A stretch of 64,000 nucleotides of DNA from Streptomyces sp. RKAG290 (GCF_023701695.1 NZ_JAJOZC010000001.1:4897894-4961893), one strand, 5' to 3'. Shown: positions 7,568 through 18,130, numbered from the stretch's first letter. The notes: generated by a model from the sequence alone, not told the origin. Program-made: numbers and translations.

Positions 7568-8713
7568 ATGACCTTCGACGCGAACGAGTCCCCCGCCCAG
7601 GACAACGACCCCCACGCCAACGACGCGGCGCCCTACGGCGGCGGGGACCCGTACGCCGACTACCGCACCACCGACCTCCCCTTCACCGAGCTGGTCGACC
7701 TCGCCGACCGGCGGCTCGGCGCGGGCGTGATCGCCGCCAACGACGAGTTCTTCGCCCAGCGCGAGAATCTGCTGCTCCGGGAGCGTGCGGTCTTCGACCC
7801 CGAGCACTTCGGCCACAAGGGCAAGATCATGGACGGCTGGGAGACCCGCCGCAGGCGCGGCGCGGATGCCGCCCACCCCTTCCCGGCCCCGGAGGAGCAC
7901 GACTGGGCCCTGATCCGCCTCGGCGCCCCCGGCATCATCCACGGCATCGTCGTGGACACCGCGCACTTCCGCGGCAACTACCCGCAGCGCGTCTCCATCC
8001 AGGCGACCTCGGTCGAGGGCTCGCCCGGCCCCGACGAACTGCTCGCCGACGACGTGAAGTGGGACGAGATCGTCCCGCCGACCCCGGTACGCGGCCACGC
8101 CGCGAACGGCTTCGAGATCACCGGCGGCCGCCGCTACACCCACCTGCGCCTGTGCCAGCACCCCGACGGCGGCATCGCCCGCCTCCGCGTGCACGGCGAG
8201 GTGCTCCCCGACCCGTCCTGGCTGGCGGCGCTCGGCACGTTCGACCTGATCGCGGCCGTGAACGGCGGCAGCTACGAGGACGCGTCCGACCGCTTCTACT
8301 CCTCGCCGACCCAGATCATCCTGCCCGGCACCTCCCGCAAGATGGACGACGGCTGGGAGAACCGCCGCCGCCGGGTCCGCGACACCAACGACTGGGTCCG
8401 CTTCCGGCTGCCCGCCCAGGGCGCGGTCCGCGCGGTCGAGATCGACACGGCCTACCTCAAGGGGAACTCGGCCGGCTGGATCGCCCTCCAGGGCCGCAAC
8501 GGCGAGACCGGCGAATGGTTCGAGATCATCCCCCGCACCAGGCTCCAGCCGGACACCCTGCACCGCTTCCCGCTCCGGGCCCAGGCCGTGGTCACCCACG
8601 TCCGCCTGGACGCCTTCCCCGACGGCGGTGTGGCCCGGATGCGCCTGCACGGCTCGCTGACGGAGTCCGGTGCGGCCGAACTGACCCGCCGCCACGAGGA
8701 GTCGGGCGCGTGA
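7568..8713 (+). CDS. alc: Allantoicase
   Basis: Allantoicase (EC 3.5.3.4) hydrolyses allantoate to ureidoglycolate and urea in purine/ureide nitrogen recovery. The 381-residue protein contains the two allantoicase repeats (about 45-190 and 215-370). Each has the motif DGWE(T/N)RRRR and the WxxxRLGxxG-like jelly-roll strand (DWALIRLGAPG, DWVRFRLPAQG). I chose the ATG at 7568; no clear ribosome site is visible and an in-frame ATG at 7508 is open. No allantoinase, urease or ureidoglycolate gene is nearby, so it stands alone here. Confidence 0.9.
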   Translation: MTFDANESPAQDNDPHANDAAPYGGGDPYADYRTTDLPFTELVDLADRRLGAGVIAANDEFFAQRENLLLRERAVFDPEHFGHKGKIMDGWETRRRRGADAAHPFPAPEEHDWALIRLGAPGIIHGIVVDTAHFRGNYPQRVSIQATSVEGSPGPDELLADDVKWDEIVPPTPVRGHAANGFEITGGRRYTHLRLCQHPDGGIARLRVHGEVLPDPSWLAALGTFDLIAAVNGGSYEDASDRFYSSPTQIILPGTSRKMDDGWENRRRRVRDTNDWVRFRLPAQGAVRAVEIDTAYLKGNSAGWIALQGRNGETGEWFEIIPRTRLQPDTLHRFPLRAQAVVTHVRLDAFPDGGVARMRLHGSLTESGAAELTRRHEESGA

Positions 8714-8748
8714 CCGCGTAACCCTGCCCCTCCCTGCCCCACCTGCTC

Positions 8749-8795
8749 CCGCCCGGCGGACGGCTGCGCTACTGCGCCTGCCCGCCGGGCGGTTT
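8749..8795 (+). terminator. Terminator between allantoicase and pepN
   Basis: An 11-bp inverted repeat (CCGCCCGGCGG at 8749-8759, CCGCCGGGCGG at 8782-8792) is followed by TTT. The loop contains an inner GCGC pairing. It lies between convergent genes and could serve both. Confidence 0.6.
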
Positions 8796-8810
8796 CCAAT
8801 GGTGCGGGTA

Positions 8811-11387
8811 CTACGCGGTGGCCGCCGCGGCGTCCGCCGCCCGGGCCTTCAGCGCCCGCTCCACACCCGAACGGGACTCCGACATCAGCCGGCGCAGGGC
8901 CGCGCTCGGCTCGGCCGAGGCCAGCCAGGCGTCCGTGGCGTCCAGGGTCTCCTGCGAGACCTGGAGCGCCGGGTAGAGGCCGATGGCGACCTGCTGGGCC
9001 ATCTCATGGCTCCGCGAGTTCCAGACGTCCTTCACCGCGGTGAAGAACTTCTCCGTGTACGGGGCCAGCAGCTCGTGCTGGTCGGTCTGGACGAAACCGC
9101 CGATGACCGCCTCCTGCAAGGAGTTCGGCAGCTGGTCGGACTCGACGACCGAGGCCCACGCCTCCGCCTTCGCCTCCTGCGAGGGGCGTGCCGCACGGGC
9201 GGACGCCGCATGCCGCTCACCCGCTGCCGTCCGGTCCCGCTCGTACTCGGCGCCGATCTCGTCGTCGTCCAGCAGCCCCGTCGCGGCCAGCCGCTGGACG
9301 AAGGCCCAGCGCAGCTCGGTGTCGACGGCCAGGCCCTCGACCGCCTCGCTGCCGTCGAGCAGCGACTGCAGCAGATCGAGCTGCTGGGGGTTGCGGGCCG
9401 TGGCCGCGAAGGCACGGGCCCAGGCCAGCTGGTGGTCGCTGCCCGGCTCCGCCGCGCGCAGGTGCGCGAGCGTCGCCTCGGTCCACCGGGTCAGACCCGC
9501 CTCGCGCCACTCCGGCGCCGCGTACAGGTCCAGCGCCATCTTCACCTGGCGGTGCAGCGACTGGACGACGCCGATGTCCGACTCCTTGCCGACCCCGGAC
9601 AGGACCAGCGAGAGGTAGTCGCGGGTGGCCAGTTCGCCGTCCCGGGTCATGTCCCAGGCGGAGGCCCAGCACAGGGCACGCGGGAGGGACTCCGTGAAGT
9701 CGCCCAGGTGCTCGGTGACGACCCGCAGCGACTCCTCGTCGAGACGGACCTTCGCGTACGAGAGGTCGTCGTCGTTGAGCAGCACGACGGCGGGGCGCGG
9801 GGTGCCGGCCGGGAACGGCACGGTGGTGCGCTCGCCGTCCACGTCCAGCTCGATCCGGTCCGTACGGACCAGCTTCCCGGCCGCGTCGAGGTCGTAGCAG
9901 CCGATGGCGATCCGGTGCGGCCGCAGCGTCGGCTCGCCCTTCGCCCCCGCGGGCAGCGCGGGCGCCTCCTGCCGGACGGTGAACGAGGTGACGTGGCCGT
10001 TGCCGTCCGTCTCGATCTCCGGGCGCAGGATGTTGATGCCGGCCGTCTCCAGCCACGCCTTCGACCAGGTCTTCAGATCACGGCCGGAGGTCTCCTCCAG
10101 CGCGCCCAGCAGGTCGGAGAGCCGGGTGTTGCCGAAGGCGTGCGCCTTGAAGTACGCCTGGACGCCACTGAAGAACTCGTCCTTGCCGACGTACGCGACC
10201 AGCTGCTTCAGGACCGAGGCGCCCTTGGCGTACGTGATGCCGTCGAAGTTGACCAGGACGTCGTCCAGGTCACCGATGTCGGCCATGATCGGGTGCGTCG
10301 AGGGCAGCTGGTCCTGCCGGTACGCCCAGGTCTTCATGGAGTTGGCGAACGTGGTCCAGGAGTGCGGCCACTGCGAGCCCTCGGCGTACGCCAGGCAGGC
10401 GATCGAGGTGTAGGTGGCGAACGACTCGTTCAGCCAGAGGTCGTTCCACCACTCCATGGTGACGAGGTCGCCGAACCACATGTGGGCCAGCTCGTGCAGG
10501 ATCGTCTCGGCGCGCGCCTCGTACGCCGCGTCCGTCACCTTGGAGCGGAACACGTACTGGTCGCGGATGGTGACCGCGCCCGCGTTCTCCATCGCGCCCG
10601 CGTTGAACTCCGGGACGAACAGCTGGTCGTACTTGGCGAACGGGTACGCGTAGTCGAACTTCTCCTGGAACCACTCGAAACCCAGCCGGGTCACGTCGAA
10701 GATCGCGTCCGCGTCCAGGTACTCGGCGAGCGACGGCCGGCAGTAGATGCCCAGCGGGACGGACTGGCCGTCCTTCTCGTAGCTGCTGTGCACCGAGTGG
10801 TACGGGCCGACGATCAGAGCGGTGATGTACGTGGAGATGCGCGGCGTCGGCTCGAAGGACCAGACGTCGTCCTTGGGCTCCGGCGTCGGCGAGTTGGAGA
10901 TCACGGTCCAGCCGGACGGGGCCTTCACGGTGAACGTGAAGGTGGCCTTCAGATCGGGCTGCTCGAAGCTCGCGAAGACCCGGCGCGCGTCAGGCACCTC
11001 GAACTGCGTGTAGAGGTAGGCCTGCTGGTCGACCGGGTCGACGAAGCGGTGCAGTCCCTCACCCGTGTTGGTGTACGAGCAGTCGGCGACGACCTTCAGC
11101 TCGTTGGAGCCCGAGGCCAGGTGCGGCAGGGTGATCCGCGAATCGCGGAACACGGCCGCGACGTCAAGGGCCTTGCCGTTCAGCTCGACCTCGTGGACGG
11201 CCGGGGCGACCAGGTCGATGAAGGTCTCCGCACCGGCTTCGGCGGAGTCGAAGCGCACGGTGGTGACGGACCGGTAGGTCCCGCCCTCCTGCGCTCCGGA
11301 GAGGTCGAGATCGATCTCGTACGCGTCCACGGTCAGCAGGCGCGCCCGCTCCTGTGCCTCTTCGCGGGTCAGATTCGTGCCAGGCAC
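8811..11387 (-). CDS. pepN: Aminopeptidase N (M1 metallopeptidase), copy 1
   Basis: This cytoplasmic zinc aminopeptidase removes N-terminal residues from peptides. It has 858 residues, usual for actinobacterial PepN. The exopeptidase motif GAMEN is at 264-268, and the zinc site HELAH at 298-302 with the third ligand Glu321 in NES. An N-terminal beta domain (1-200) and a C-terminal helical ERAP1-like domain (about 540-850) complete the M1 layout. The GTG start at 11387 has AAGGAG upstream; a longer open frame adds 19 residues without support. A second pepN lies 6.7 kb away in the same orientation. Confidence 0.95.
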   Translation of the reverse strand: MPGTNLTREEAQERARLLTVDAYEIDLDLSGAQEGGTYRSVTTVRFDSAEAGAETFIDLVAPAVHEVELNGKALDVAAVFRDSRITLPHLASGSNELKVVADCSYTNTGEGLHRFVDPVDQQAYLYTQFEVPDARRVFASFEQPDLKATFTFTVKAPSGWTVISNSPTPEPKDDVWSFEPTPRISTYITALIVGPYHSVHSSYEKDGQSVPLGIYCRPSLAEYLDADAIFDVTRLGFEWFQEKFDYAYPFAKYDQLFVPEFNAGAMENAGAVTIRDQYVFRSKVTDAAYEARAETILHELAHMWFGDLVTMEWWNDLWLNESFATYTSIACLAYAEGSQWPHSWTTFANSMKTWAYRQDQLPSTHPIMADIGDLDDVLVNFDGITYAKGASVLKQLVAYVGKDEFFSGVQAYFKAHAFGNTRLSDLLGALEETSGRDLKTWSKAWLETAGINILRPEIETDGNGHVTSFTVRQEAPALPAGAKGEPTLRPHRIAIGCYDLDAAGKLVRTDRIELDVDGERTTVPFPAGTPRPAVVLLNDDDLSYAKVRLDEESLRVVTEHLGDFTESLPRALCWASAWDMTRDGELATRDYLSLVLSGVGKESDIGVVQSLHRQVKMALDLYAAPEWREAGLTRWTEATLAHLRAAEPGSDHQLAWARAFAATARNPQQLDLLQSLLDGSEAVEGLAVDTELRWAFVQRLAATGLLDDDEIGAEYERDRTAAGERHAASARAARPSQEAKAEAWASVVESDQLPNSLQEAVIGGFVQTDQHELLAPYTEKFFTAVKDVWNSRSHEMAQQVAIGLYPALQVSQETLDATDAWLASAEPSAALRRLMSESRSGVERALKARAADAAAATA

Positions 11388-11500
11388 GCGGTCATCTCCT
11401 TGATATGTGATGTTTCCGGCCATCCTTCCATGTGACCTGCTCACAAGGCGATGTCCGTTTTCCGCCGGACCGCGCCGACGGCGTGAGCCACTCTCGTTCC

Positions 11501-12022
11501 ATGAGCAGCTACGAGGTACGCGCGATCGGCCCGGCCGCGCTGAAGGAACTCCGGGAGACCGACGACGCGGGGCGCCCCTGCGTCCCCTACAACGCCACTG
11601 ACGCGGGCAGTCCGCTGCGCTGCTGTCTGCGGGGCAACGAGGTGGGGGAGCGGATCGCCCTCGTCTCCTACGCGCCGCTGCGCCGGTGGGCGGCCGAGAC
11701 CTGGGCGAAGCCGGGGGCGTACGACGAGCAGGGCCCGGTCTTCATCCACGCCGACGAGTGTGAGGGGCCCGCGGCCGACCGGTCCGGCTACCCGTTCTCG
11801 CGGGCGGGGGCGCTGCGCACCGTCCGGCGCTACGACGCGGACGGCCACATCGTCGGCGGCCGGCTGCTGGAGATCCCGGCAGACGAGGAGCGCGGCTTCG
11901 ACGAGGCCTTCGCGGCCGCCTTCGCCGACCCGGAGGTGGCGTTGGTGCACGTCAGAGCGGTCGAGTACGGCTGCCTGCACTTCGAGGTACGCCGCCCGGC
12001 CGCAAGCCCCTCCGGCGATTGA
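11501..12022 (+). CDS. DUF1203 family protein
   Basis: The 173-residue soluble protein starts MSSYEVRAIGPAA and matches the DUF1203 pattern: an N-terminal CxxxL-type segment (RCCLRGNEVGERIALVSYAP), then IHAD, then RRYDADGHIVGGRLLE, and a C-terminal FADPEVALVHVRAVEYGC. No biochemical function is established for the family. It is divergent from pepN. The last residues (ASPSGD) and the stop lie within a dispersed Streptomyces-type repeat, so the C-terminus may have been rewritten by that element. Confidence 0.8.
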   Translation: MSSYEVRAIGPAALKELRETDDAGRPCVPYNATDAGSPLRCCLRGNEVGERIALVSYAPLRRWAAETWAKPGAYDEQGPVFIHADECEGPAADRSGYPFSRAGALRTVRRYDADGHIVGGRLLEIPADEERGFDEAFAAAFADPEVALVHVRAVEYGCLHFEVRRPAASPSGD

Positions 12023-12030
12023 AGAACGGG
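12003..12030 (+). repeat. Dispersed intergenic repeat overlapping a stop codon
   Basis: CAAGCCCCTCCGGCGATTGA followed by AGAACGGGG resembles the abundant Streptomyces interspersed element built on CAAGCCCGTCCGGCGATTGA. It spans the stop of the DUF1203 gene. Related copies occur near 37436 and 37504. Confidence 0.6.
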
Positions 12031-12049
12031 GGCCCGGGGCGGAGCCCCC
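12028..12049. terminator. Hairpin between DUF1203 gene and asd
   Basis: GGGGGC (12028-12033) pairs with GCCCCC (12044-12049) around a ten-base loop, between two convergent genes. It has no T-run; such GGGGC/GCCCC hairpins are common at Streptomyces gene ends. Confidence 0.5.
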
Positions 12050-12063
12050 GAACCCCCATCGCG

Positions 12064-13295
<1,232 letters not shown>

Positions 13296-16200
13296 TTACG
13301 GCGTGACCTTCTCGATCACGACGCTGCCGGTGCCCGCCGCGGTACCCCGCGCGTTCACCAGCTGGACCTCGCCGAAGAACTGCCGGCCCGCGGGGGCCGC
13401 ACCGGCGACCGCGACCTCGGCACCGACCTGGGCCGATGCCCCGGCGGCCAGGTTCACGGCCTTCGACGCGTCGACGTTGATCGTGCCGAGCGACGGCGCG
13501 TAGTACACGTCGCGGTAGTCGTACTCGGTGGTACCGGCCGGGACGTCGTAACCCTCGACGACGACCGTGTACGTACCGGCGGCGGGCTTCAGCAGGCTGA
13601 CCGCCTCCTCGGAGCCGGCCGTGGTGGAGGAGCCCACCTGGGCCGTGCCCTTGTAGACGTACAGGTCGAGGTCGGCGTTGGCGTCCGAGGTGCCCCCGAT
13701 GGCGATGTCCAGCTTCTCGACGCCCGCACCGATGGTGACCGTGGAGGTCTGCTGGTCGCCGGTGCCGATCGACGGACGGCCGACCTTGGCCGAACCCAGC
13801 GAGCCGCCCTTGAGCTTGCCCTCCAGGTCGCCCGCGTTGTTGGTGACCGTCCAGTTCACCGCGGCCGGGGTGCCGATCTTCGCCTCGGCGATGGTCTGCA
13901 CCGCCGGGTCGAAGGTGGCGCCGAGCAGCGAGACGTCCAGCCGATACGGGTTGTCCAGCAGCGGCGACGTACGCCGGGCCTCGACCTCGATCTCCCAGAC
14001 ACCGGCCTGCGGGTCGGCGTACGAGCGCACGTCGGGGCGGCAGGTGTTGGCCGGGTTCTCGTAGTTCGGGTAGCAGAACGGCGTCCCGCTGTCCTCCACC
14101 GCGACCCCGTACGGGTGGATGGAGATGAAGCGGGTCTGGCTGCCCGAGCGGAGCGCGCTCATCGCGACCTCAAGGGTCTTGGCGCCCTCCGGCACGTTCA
14201 CGAAGTACGACGTGGTGCCGTTGCGCTGCACCGAACCGGACGCCTTGAACGCGTAACCCGGCTGCACCAGGTCCTTGGCGACGACGACCGTGGTGAGGAT
14301 CTGCTGGTCCACACCGGAGGTCTTCGCGTCGTCGAGCTGCAGGATCGCGCTGTGCACGCCCGCGCTGCCCGGCTTCGCCTGGACCTTGACCGTCACCGGC
14401 TTGCCGAGCGGCAGCGAGACGGTGCTCGGCCCGGTCAGCTTGAAGGTGCCGTCGTCGTACTTCCACGACAGCTTGTGGCTGACGGCCTTGTCCGGGCCCG
14501 TGGTGCGGGTGACCGTGACGTCGTAGGACTTCTTCTGGCCGGCCTTGAGGCCGCCCTCGCGGTCGTAGAGGCCGGTGCCGAAGCCCGGCGTCTTCAGCGC
14601 GAAGTCGATCGCGGTGTCGACCGGGGCCTTGACCGTGTACTCGTGCGCCGGGGCGCCCTTCTTCTCGATCTGCTTCCAGGCGCCGACGATGTTGATCAGA
14701 CCGGCACCCTGGGCGTGCGCGGGCACTCCCTTGATCTGGGTGGCGGTGCTGGTCAGCGCGGTGCGCAGATCGGCCGGGGGCAGCTCGATGTGCTTCTGCT
14801 TCGCGGCGGACAGCAGCAGCGCGGTCGCACCGGCGGCCTGCGGCGAGGCCATCGACGTGCCCTGGAGCATGGAGTAACCGGCCGGGAGCGAGTAGCCCGC
14901 CTCCTTGACCGGCGAGCCGGGCAGCCAGGTCTGCGTCGAGTTGATCGACGCGCCGGGCGCCGTCAGGGTCGGCGTGAAGCCGCCGTCCTCACGCGGACCG
15001 CGCGAGGAGAACGGCAGCATGTCGTACTTCTTGGTGACGCCGGAGCCGTAGTTGGCGGCCCAGGTCTCCTTGGAGATGGACGCACCGACCGAGATGACGT
15101 GGTCGGCGAGGCCGGGGTCACCGATGGTGTTGACGCCCGGGCCGTCGTTGCCGGCCGAGATGACCAGCTGGACGCCGTAGATGTCGATGAGCCGCTTGTA
15201 CAGCTCCGAGCGGGCGTTGTTGCCGTCGTTGAGCGGCGGCAGGCCGCCGATCGACATGTTGACGACATCGACACCGCGGTTCACGACGAGGTCGATCATG
15301 CCCTCGGTCAGCGCGATGTTGGTGCAGCCGCCGGACCAGGTGCAGGCACGCGAGGAGACGATCTTCGCGCCGGGCGCCGCACCGTTCATCTTGCCGCCGA
15401 ACAGGCCGTTCGCCGCGGTGATGCCCGCGACGTGCGTGCCGTGCTCGGACTCGATGACACCGATGCTGACGTAGTCGGAGGTGTCCCCGGCCGCGTCGTA
15501 GACGACGTCCTTGCGGGTCTCCACGACGAACGGGATGCGCTCGGCGACATCGGTGCGCGGGTCGTCCTTGCCGAAGTAGGAGACCTGGTGCTTCTCCTTG
15601 TACGGCTTCAGGGCGGTGTCGTCCGAGAAGTCCGCGTCGCTGTTCAGGTCGACGCGGGTGGTGCCGGTGACCGGGTCGTACAGCACGGCCCACACGTCGG
15701 TGGTGTCGCCGTCGCGGTTCAGGTCGCCCGCCATGTCGCCGCCCTTGGTGGCGGCCTCGGCGAACAGGCTGATCCGGTAGTCACCCGCGGGGGCCGAGTA
15801 GGTGCGGCCCTCGTAGGTGAACGTCGGGCCGGCCACGGCGTCGGTCATCCGCAGCCAGGTGCCGTCGCCGTCGCTGACCGGGTCGGTGGCCGTCACCCAG
15901 TCGGTGATCTTGCGCTCGCCGGTGCTGGTCTTCTGCAGCGCCGGGTGACCGACGTCGACACCCGCGTCCAGGATGCCGATGGTCACGCCGCGGCCGTCGG
16001 CCTTCGGGTGCTGCTTGACGAAGTCGACCGCACCCGTCTCGAAGGACGGGTTGTACGGGTTCTTCGCCGGCGTCTTCCTGCCCGGCGCGGAGTAGCTGCC
16101 CGTCGACTTGGCCTTGGCCTTGCTGCCGGTCGCCCGGTCGGCCGTGGGGGTCGGGTCGTCCAGCTTGATCTCCTGCTTGAGATCGATGCCGTGGACGGAG

Positions 16201-16601
16201 GCCAGCTTCGACGCCGCCTTGATGGTGGCGGCGGCGGACGAGGTCGGCACGGTCGCCCGTACGTACCCGAGCTTGTCGTACGCACGCCCCAGCACGGAGC
16301 CCTTGACGGCGTCCAGTTGCTCGGTTACCTGCTCGGTCGCACCGGGCGCGGTGGCGACCATCATCGTGATGTTCTTCTCGCCCTTGGCACGTGCCTTGGC
16401 CAGGACGTCGGCGTCGGCAGTGCCGAGCTTGTCCGCACTGCCGCTCCCGGCAGCGGCCTTGACCGGGGCGGTACCCGGGTCGTCGGCGGCGAGGACGGGG
16501 GCGGCGCCGGTGGCGGCCAGTGCGGCCACCAGACCGGCGGCGGCCGCGATTCGGGCCGCGCGTCTCGCCCCGGGTATGTAGCTGGGGGATTCGGAGGTCA
16601 T
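13296..16601 (-). CDS. Secreted S8 subtilisin-like serine protease
   Basis: The protein has 1,101 residues. A Tat/Sec-like signal (RRAARIAAAAGLVAALAATG) is followed by an I9-type propeptide (about 70-150, with a KNITMMVATAPG strand). The catalytic domain has Asp212 in GILDAGVDVGHP, His387 in EHGTHVAG and Ser583 in GTSMASPQ, so the triad is complete. A long C-terminal part (about 640-1100) holds beta-sandwich and pre-peptidase C-like segments. The chosen start MTSES has GGGA upstream; MLMTSES two codons earlier is also possible. It probably digests extracellular protein, perhaps during growth or mycelial turnover; specificity is unknown. Confidence 0.93.
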   Translation of the reverse strand: MTSESPSYIPGARRAARIAAAAGLVAALAATGAAPVLAADDPGTAPVKAAAGSGSADKLGTADADVLAKARAKGEKNITMMVATAPGATEQVTEQLDAVKGSVLGRAYDKLGYVRATVPTSSAAATIKAASKLASVHGIDLKQEIKLDDPTPTADRATGSKAKAKSTGSYSAPGRKTPAKNPYNPSFETGAVDFVKQHPKADGRGVTIGILDAGVDVGHPALQKTSTGERKITDWVTATDPVSDGDGTWLRMTDAVAGPTFTYEGRTYSAPAGDYRISLFAEAATKGGDMAGDLNRDGDTTDVWAVLYDPVTGTTRVDLNSDADFSDDTALKPYKEKHQVSYFGKDDPRTDVAERIPFVVETRKDVVYDAAGDTSDYVSIGVIESEHGTHVAGITAANGLFGGKMNGAAPGAKIVSSRACTWSGGCTNIALTEGMIDLVVNRGVDVVNMSIGGLPPLNDGNNARSELYKRLIDIYGVQLVISAGNDGPGVNTIGDPGLADHVISVGASISKETWAANYGSGVTKKYDMLPFSSRGPREDGGFTPTLTAPGASINSTQTWLPGSPVKEAGYSLPAGYSMLQGTSMASPQAAGATALLLSAAKQKHIELPPADLRTALTSTATQIKGVPAHAQGAGLINIVGAWKQIEKKGAPAHEYTVKAPVDTAIDFALKTPGFGTGLYDREGGLKAGQKKSYDVTVTRTTGPDKAVSHKLSWKYDDGTFKLTGPSTVSLPLGKPVTVKVQAKPGSAGVHSAILQLDDAKTSGVDQQILTTVVVAKDLVQPGYAFKASGSVQRNGTTSYFVNVPEGAKTLEVAMSALRSGSQTRFISIHPYGVAVEDSGTPFCYPNYENPANTCRPDVRSYADPQAGVWEIEVEARRTSPLLDNPYRLDVSLLGATFDPAVQTIAEAKIGTPAAVNWTVTNNAGDLEGKLKGGSLGSAKVGRPSIGTGDQQTSTVTIGAGVEKLDIAIGGTSDANADLDLYVYKGTAQVGSSTTAGSEEAVSLLKPAAGTYTVVVEGYDVPAGTTEYDYRDVYYAPSLGTINVDASKAVNLAAGASAQVGAEVAVAGAAPAGRQFFGEVQLVNARGTAAGTGSVVIEKVTP

Positions 16602-16712
16602 CAGCATCCCTGTATGTGAAAGAGAGAGTCCGGAAATCGGTACCGGATGACCGCTCACCCTTTCGTAAATGACAGGGGTTTGTGGAGAGTTGTGGTGGGT
16701 GAGTTGTGTACA

Positions 16713-16728
16713 TGGCGGAATTCCGCCA
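16713..16728. promoter_or_regulatory. Perfect 16-bp palindrome upstream of the subtilase gene
   Basis: TGGCGGAA followed by TTCCGCCA is a perfect palindrome 112 bases upstream of the protease start and 55 bases downstream of the AbiEi-like stop. It could be an operator of the protease promoter, or less likely a short hairpin ending the upstream transcript. Confidence 0.35.
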
Positions 16729-16783
16729 CTGGGTCCGAAGCGTCACGAGGGACGAAAGGGTGGAAAGGTGCCGGTGGGTGGCC

Positions 16784-17866
16784 TCACCGGGGCAGGATCA
16801 TCACGTACGCGGCCGGCTCGCGGTCGGCCGCCGCCATCAGCGCGGTACGCACCACGGTCGCCTGCTGCTCCGGCGCGACGCGCAGCTTCTTCGGCGAGAG
16901 GTGGACGACGGTGACCCCGAGCCGTTCCAGGTGCTCGCGCCGGGCCGCGTACGCGGACCACTCCGCCTCGTGCTCGTCCTGGCGGCGGTCGTCGTCGAGC
17001 CGGCTGTGGCGCGGGGCCCTGGTGTCCAGTTCCACGGCGACCGCCTCGGCCGGCCAGTAGGCGTCGACCCCGCCCAGATGCGGGCCGCCCGGCAGGCGCA
17101 GGTCCACGTTCCACAGCGGTTGCGGGAGGCCGTGCGCCCGGACCATGTCGTACAGCCGGTCCTCGGCCAGTGCCCGGCCCTCCGCGAGCAGCGAGTCCAC
17201 GGCGTTCACCACCTGGGGGCGGCCGAGGATCTTGGCCCGGTTCAACTCGCCCACGACGACGGCGGGTTCGCAGTGGCCGCCGCGGACCGCCTCGGTGAGC
17301 AGCCGGCGTACGGCGAAGGCGTCACCGAGCCCCGCGACGGCATCCGCCAGCGCGCGCGCCACCGGGGCCACCGGCAGTCCGTCCAGCTGCACCGGCGCCG
17401 GCAGCTCGGGCGTCCGCACCAGACGGACGTACCTGACCGACCGCAGCCGGCGGATCCGGGGCACCAGCACGTCGATCCGGTCCATGGCGACGACGGGCGG
17501 CGCGGCGGCGAACCCGTGCAGCGAGAGCGCGGCGAGTCCGGTGACCATCGCCTCCCCGTACCCGGTGTCCACGGCTCCCGACCGTGGGCCCGGCACCTGC
17601 GCGGTCACCCGCCGCCGCGCGGAGGCCGGCGGCCGTCCCGCGTACAGCAGGGCGGCCCGCAGCCGCTCCTGGCTGCTGGGCGGCGCCGGGTGCAGCACGT
17701 ACACGCCGGGCAGCGGCTGCTGCCACGGGCCACCGGCCCGGCACTGCTCGGCGGCCTGTGCGGCGGAGATGCCGTGGGCCCTCAACTGGGCGGTGGACAG
17801 CACGCGTTGGCGCACATCTGAGGTGATGCGGAGGGTGCGGGAGGAGAGCGGGGTGTTCTGGGTCAT
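16784..17866 (-). CDS. AbiEi-like winged-helix protein with restriction-endonuclease-like C-terminus
   Basis: The 360-residue protein starts MTQNTPLSSRT, with GGAG before the ATG. Residues about 18-75 resemble the AbiEi winged helix (QLRAHGISAAQAAEQ, then LPGVYVL). The middle (about 110-220) fits the AbiEi-type body. The C-terminal 130 residues contain GGVDAYWPAEAVAVELD, an Asp...Glu-x-Asp arrangement like that of PD-(D/E)XK or DUF559/Vsr-like nuclease folds, followed by a basic region. AbiEi proteins act as antitoxins of type IV systems, but no AbiEii nucleotidyltransferase partner is adjacent. Many such orphan genes occur in actinobacteria without known role. The fold reading is inference. 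Confidence 0.65.
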   Translation of the reverse strand: MTQNTPLSSRTLRITSDVRQRVLSTAQLRAHGISAAQAAEQCRAGGPWQQPLPGVYVLHPAPPSSQERLRAALLYAGRPPASARRRVTAQVPGPRSGAVDTGYGEAMVTGLAALSLHGFAAAPPVVAMDRIDVLVPRIRRLRSVRYVRLVRTPELPAPVQLDGLPVAPVARALADAVAGLGDAFAVRRLLTEAVRGGHCEPAVVVGELNRAKILGRPQVVNAVDSLLAEGRALAEDRLYDMVRAHGLPQPLWNVDLRLPGGPHLGGVDAYWPAEAVAVELDTRAPRHSRLDDDRRQDEHEAEWSAYAARREHLERLGVTVVHLSPKKLRVAPEQQATVVRTALMAAADREPAAYVMILPR

Positions 17867-18073
17867 GCTCCGGGGTATCCCGCCCGCGGCCGGGGCCGTA
17901 ACCCCTGTTACACGTCCGTCGACATTCCAGGACAACGCCGTCCTAAAGTACGGGCGTTCGACAGCCGAAAAGACCTGACCCGCCAGGAATTATGAACGGC
18001 TCGGCAGGGGCGCGCGGCCCCCGTCGGGCGCCTCACGCACACGCCCCGTACCACCCCGTCCGGGAGCCCGAGG

Positions 18074-18117
18074 ACGATGCCCTCGCCGGGGTGCGGGCAC
18101 CCCGGCAAGGGCATCGT
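18074..18117 (-). terminator. Hairpin terminator after the second pepN
   Basis: A long near-perfect inverted repeat has outer arms ACGATGCCCT (18074-18083) and AGGGCATCGT (18108-18117) and an inner GCCGGGGTG/CACCCCGGC pairing. It lies just beyond the stop at 18131. Confidence 0.65.
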
Positions 18118-18130
18118 GCCCGGACAGCTG

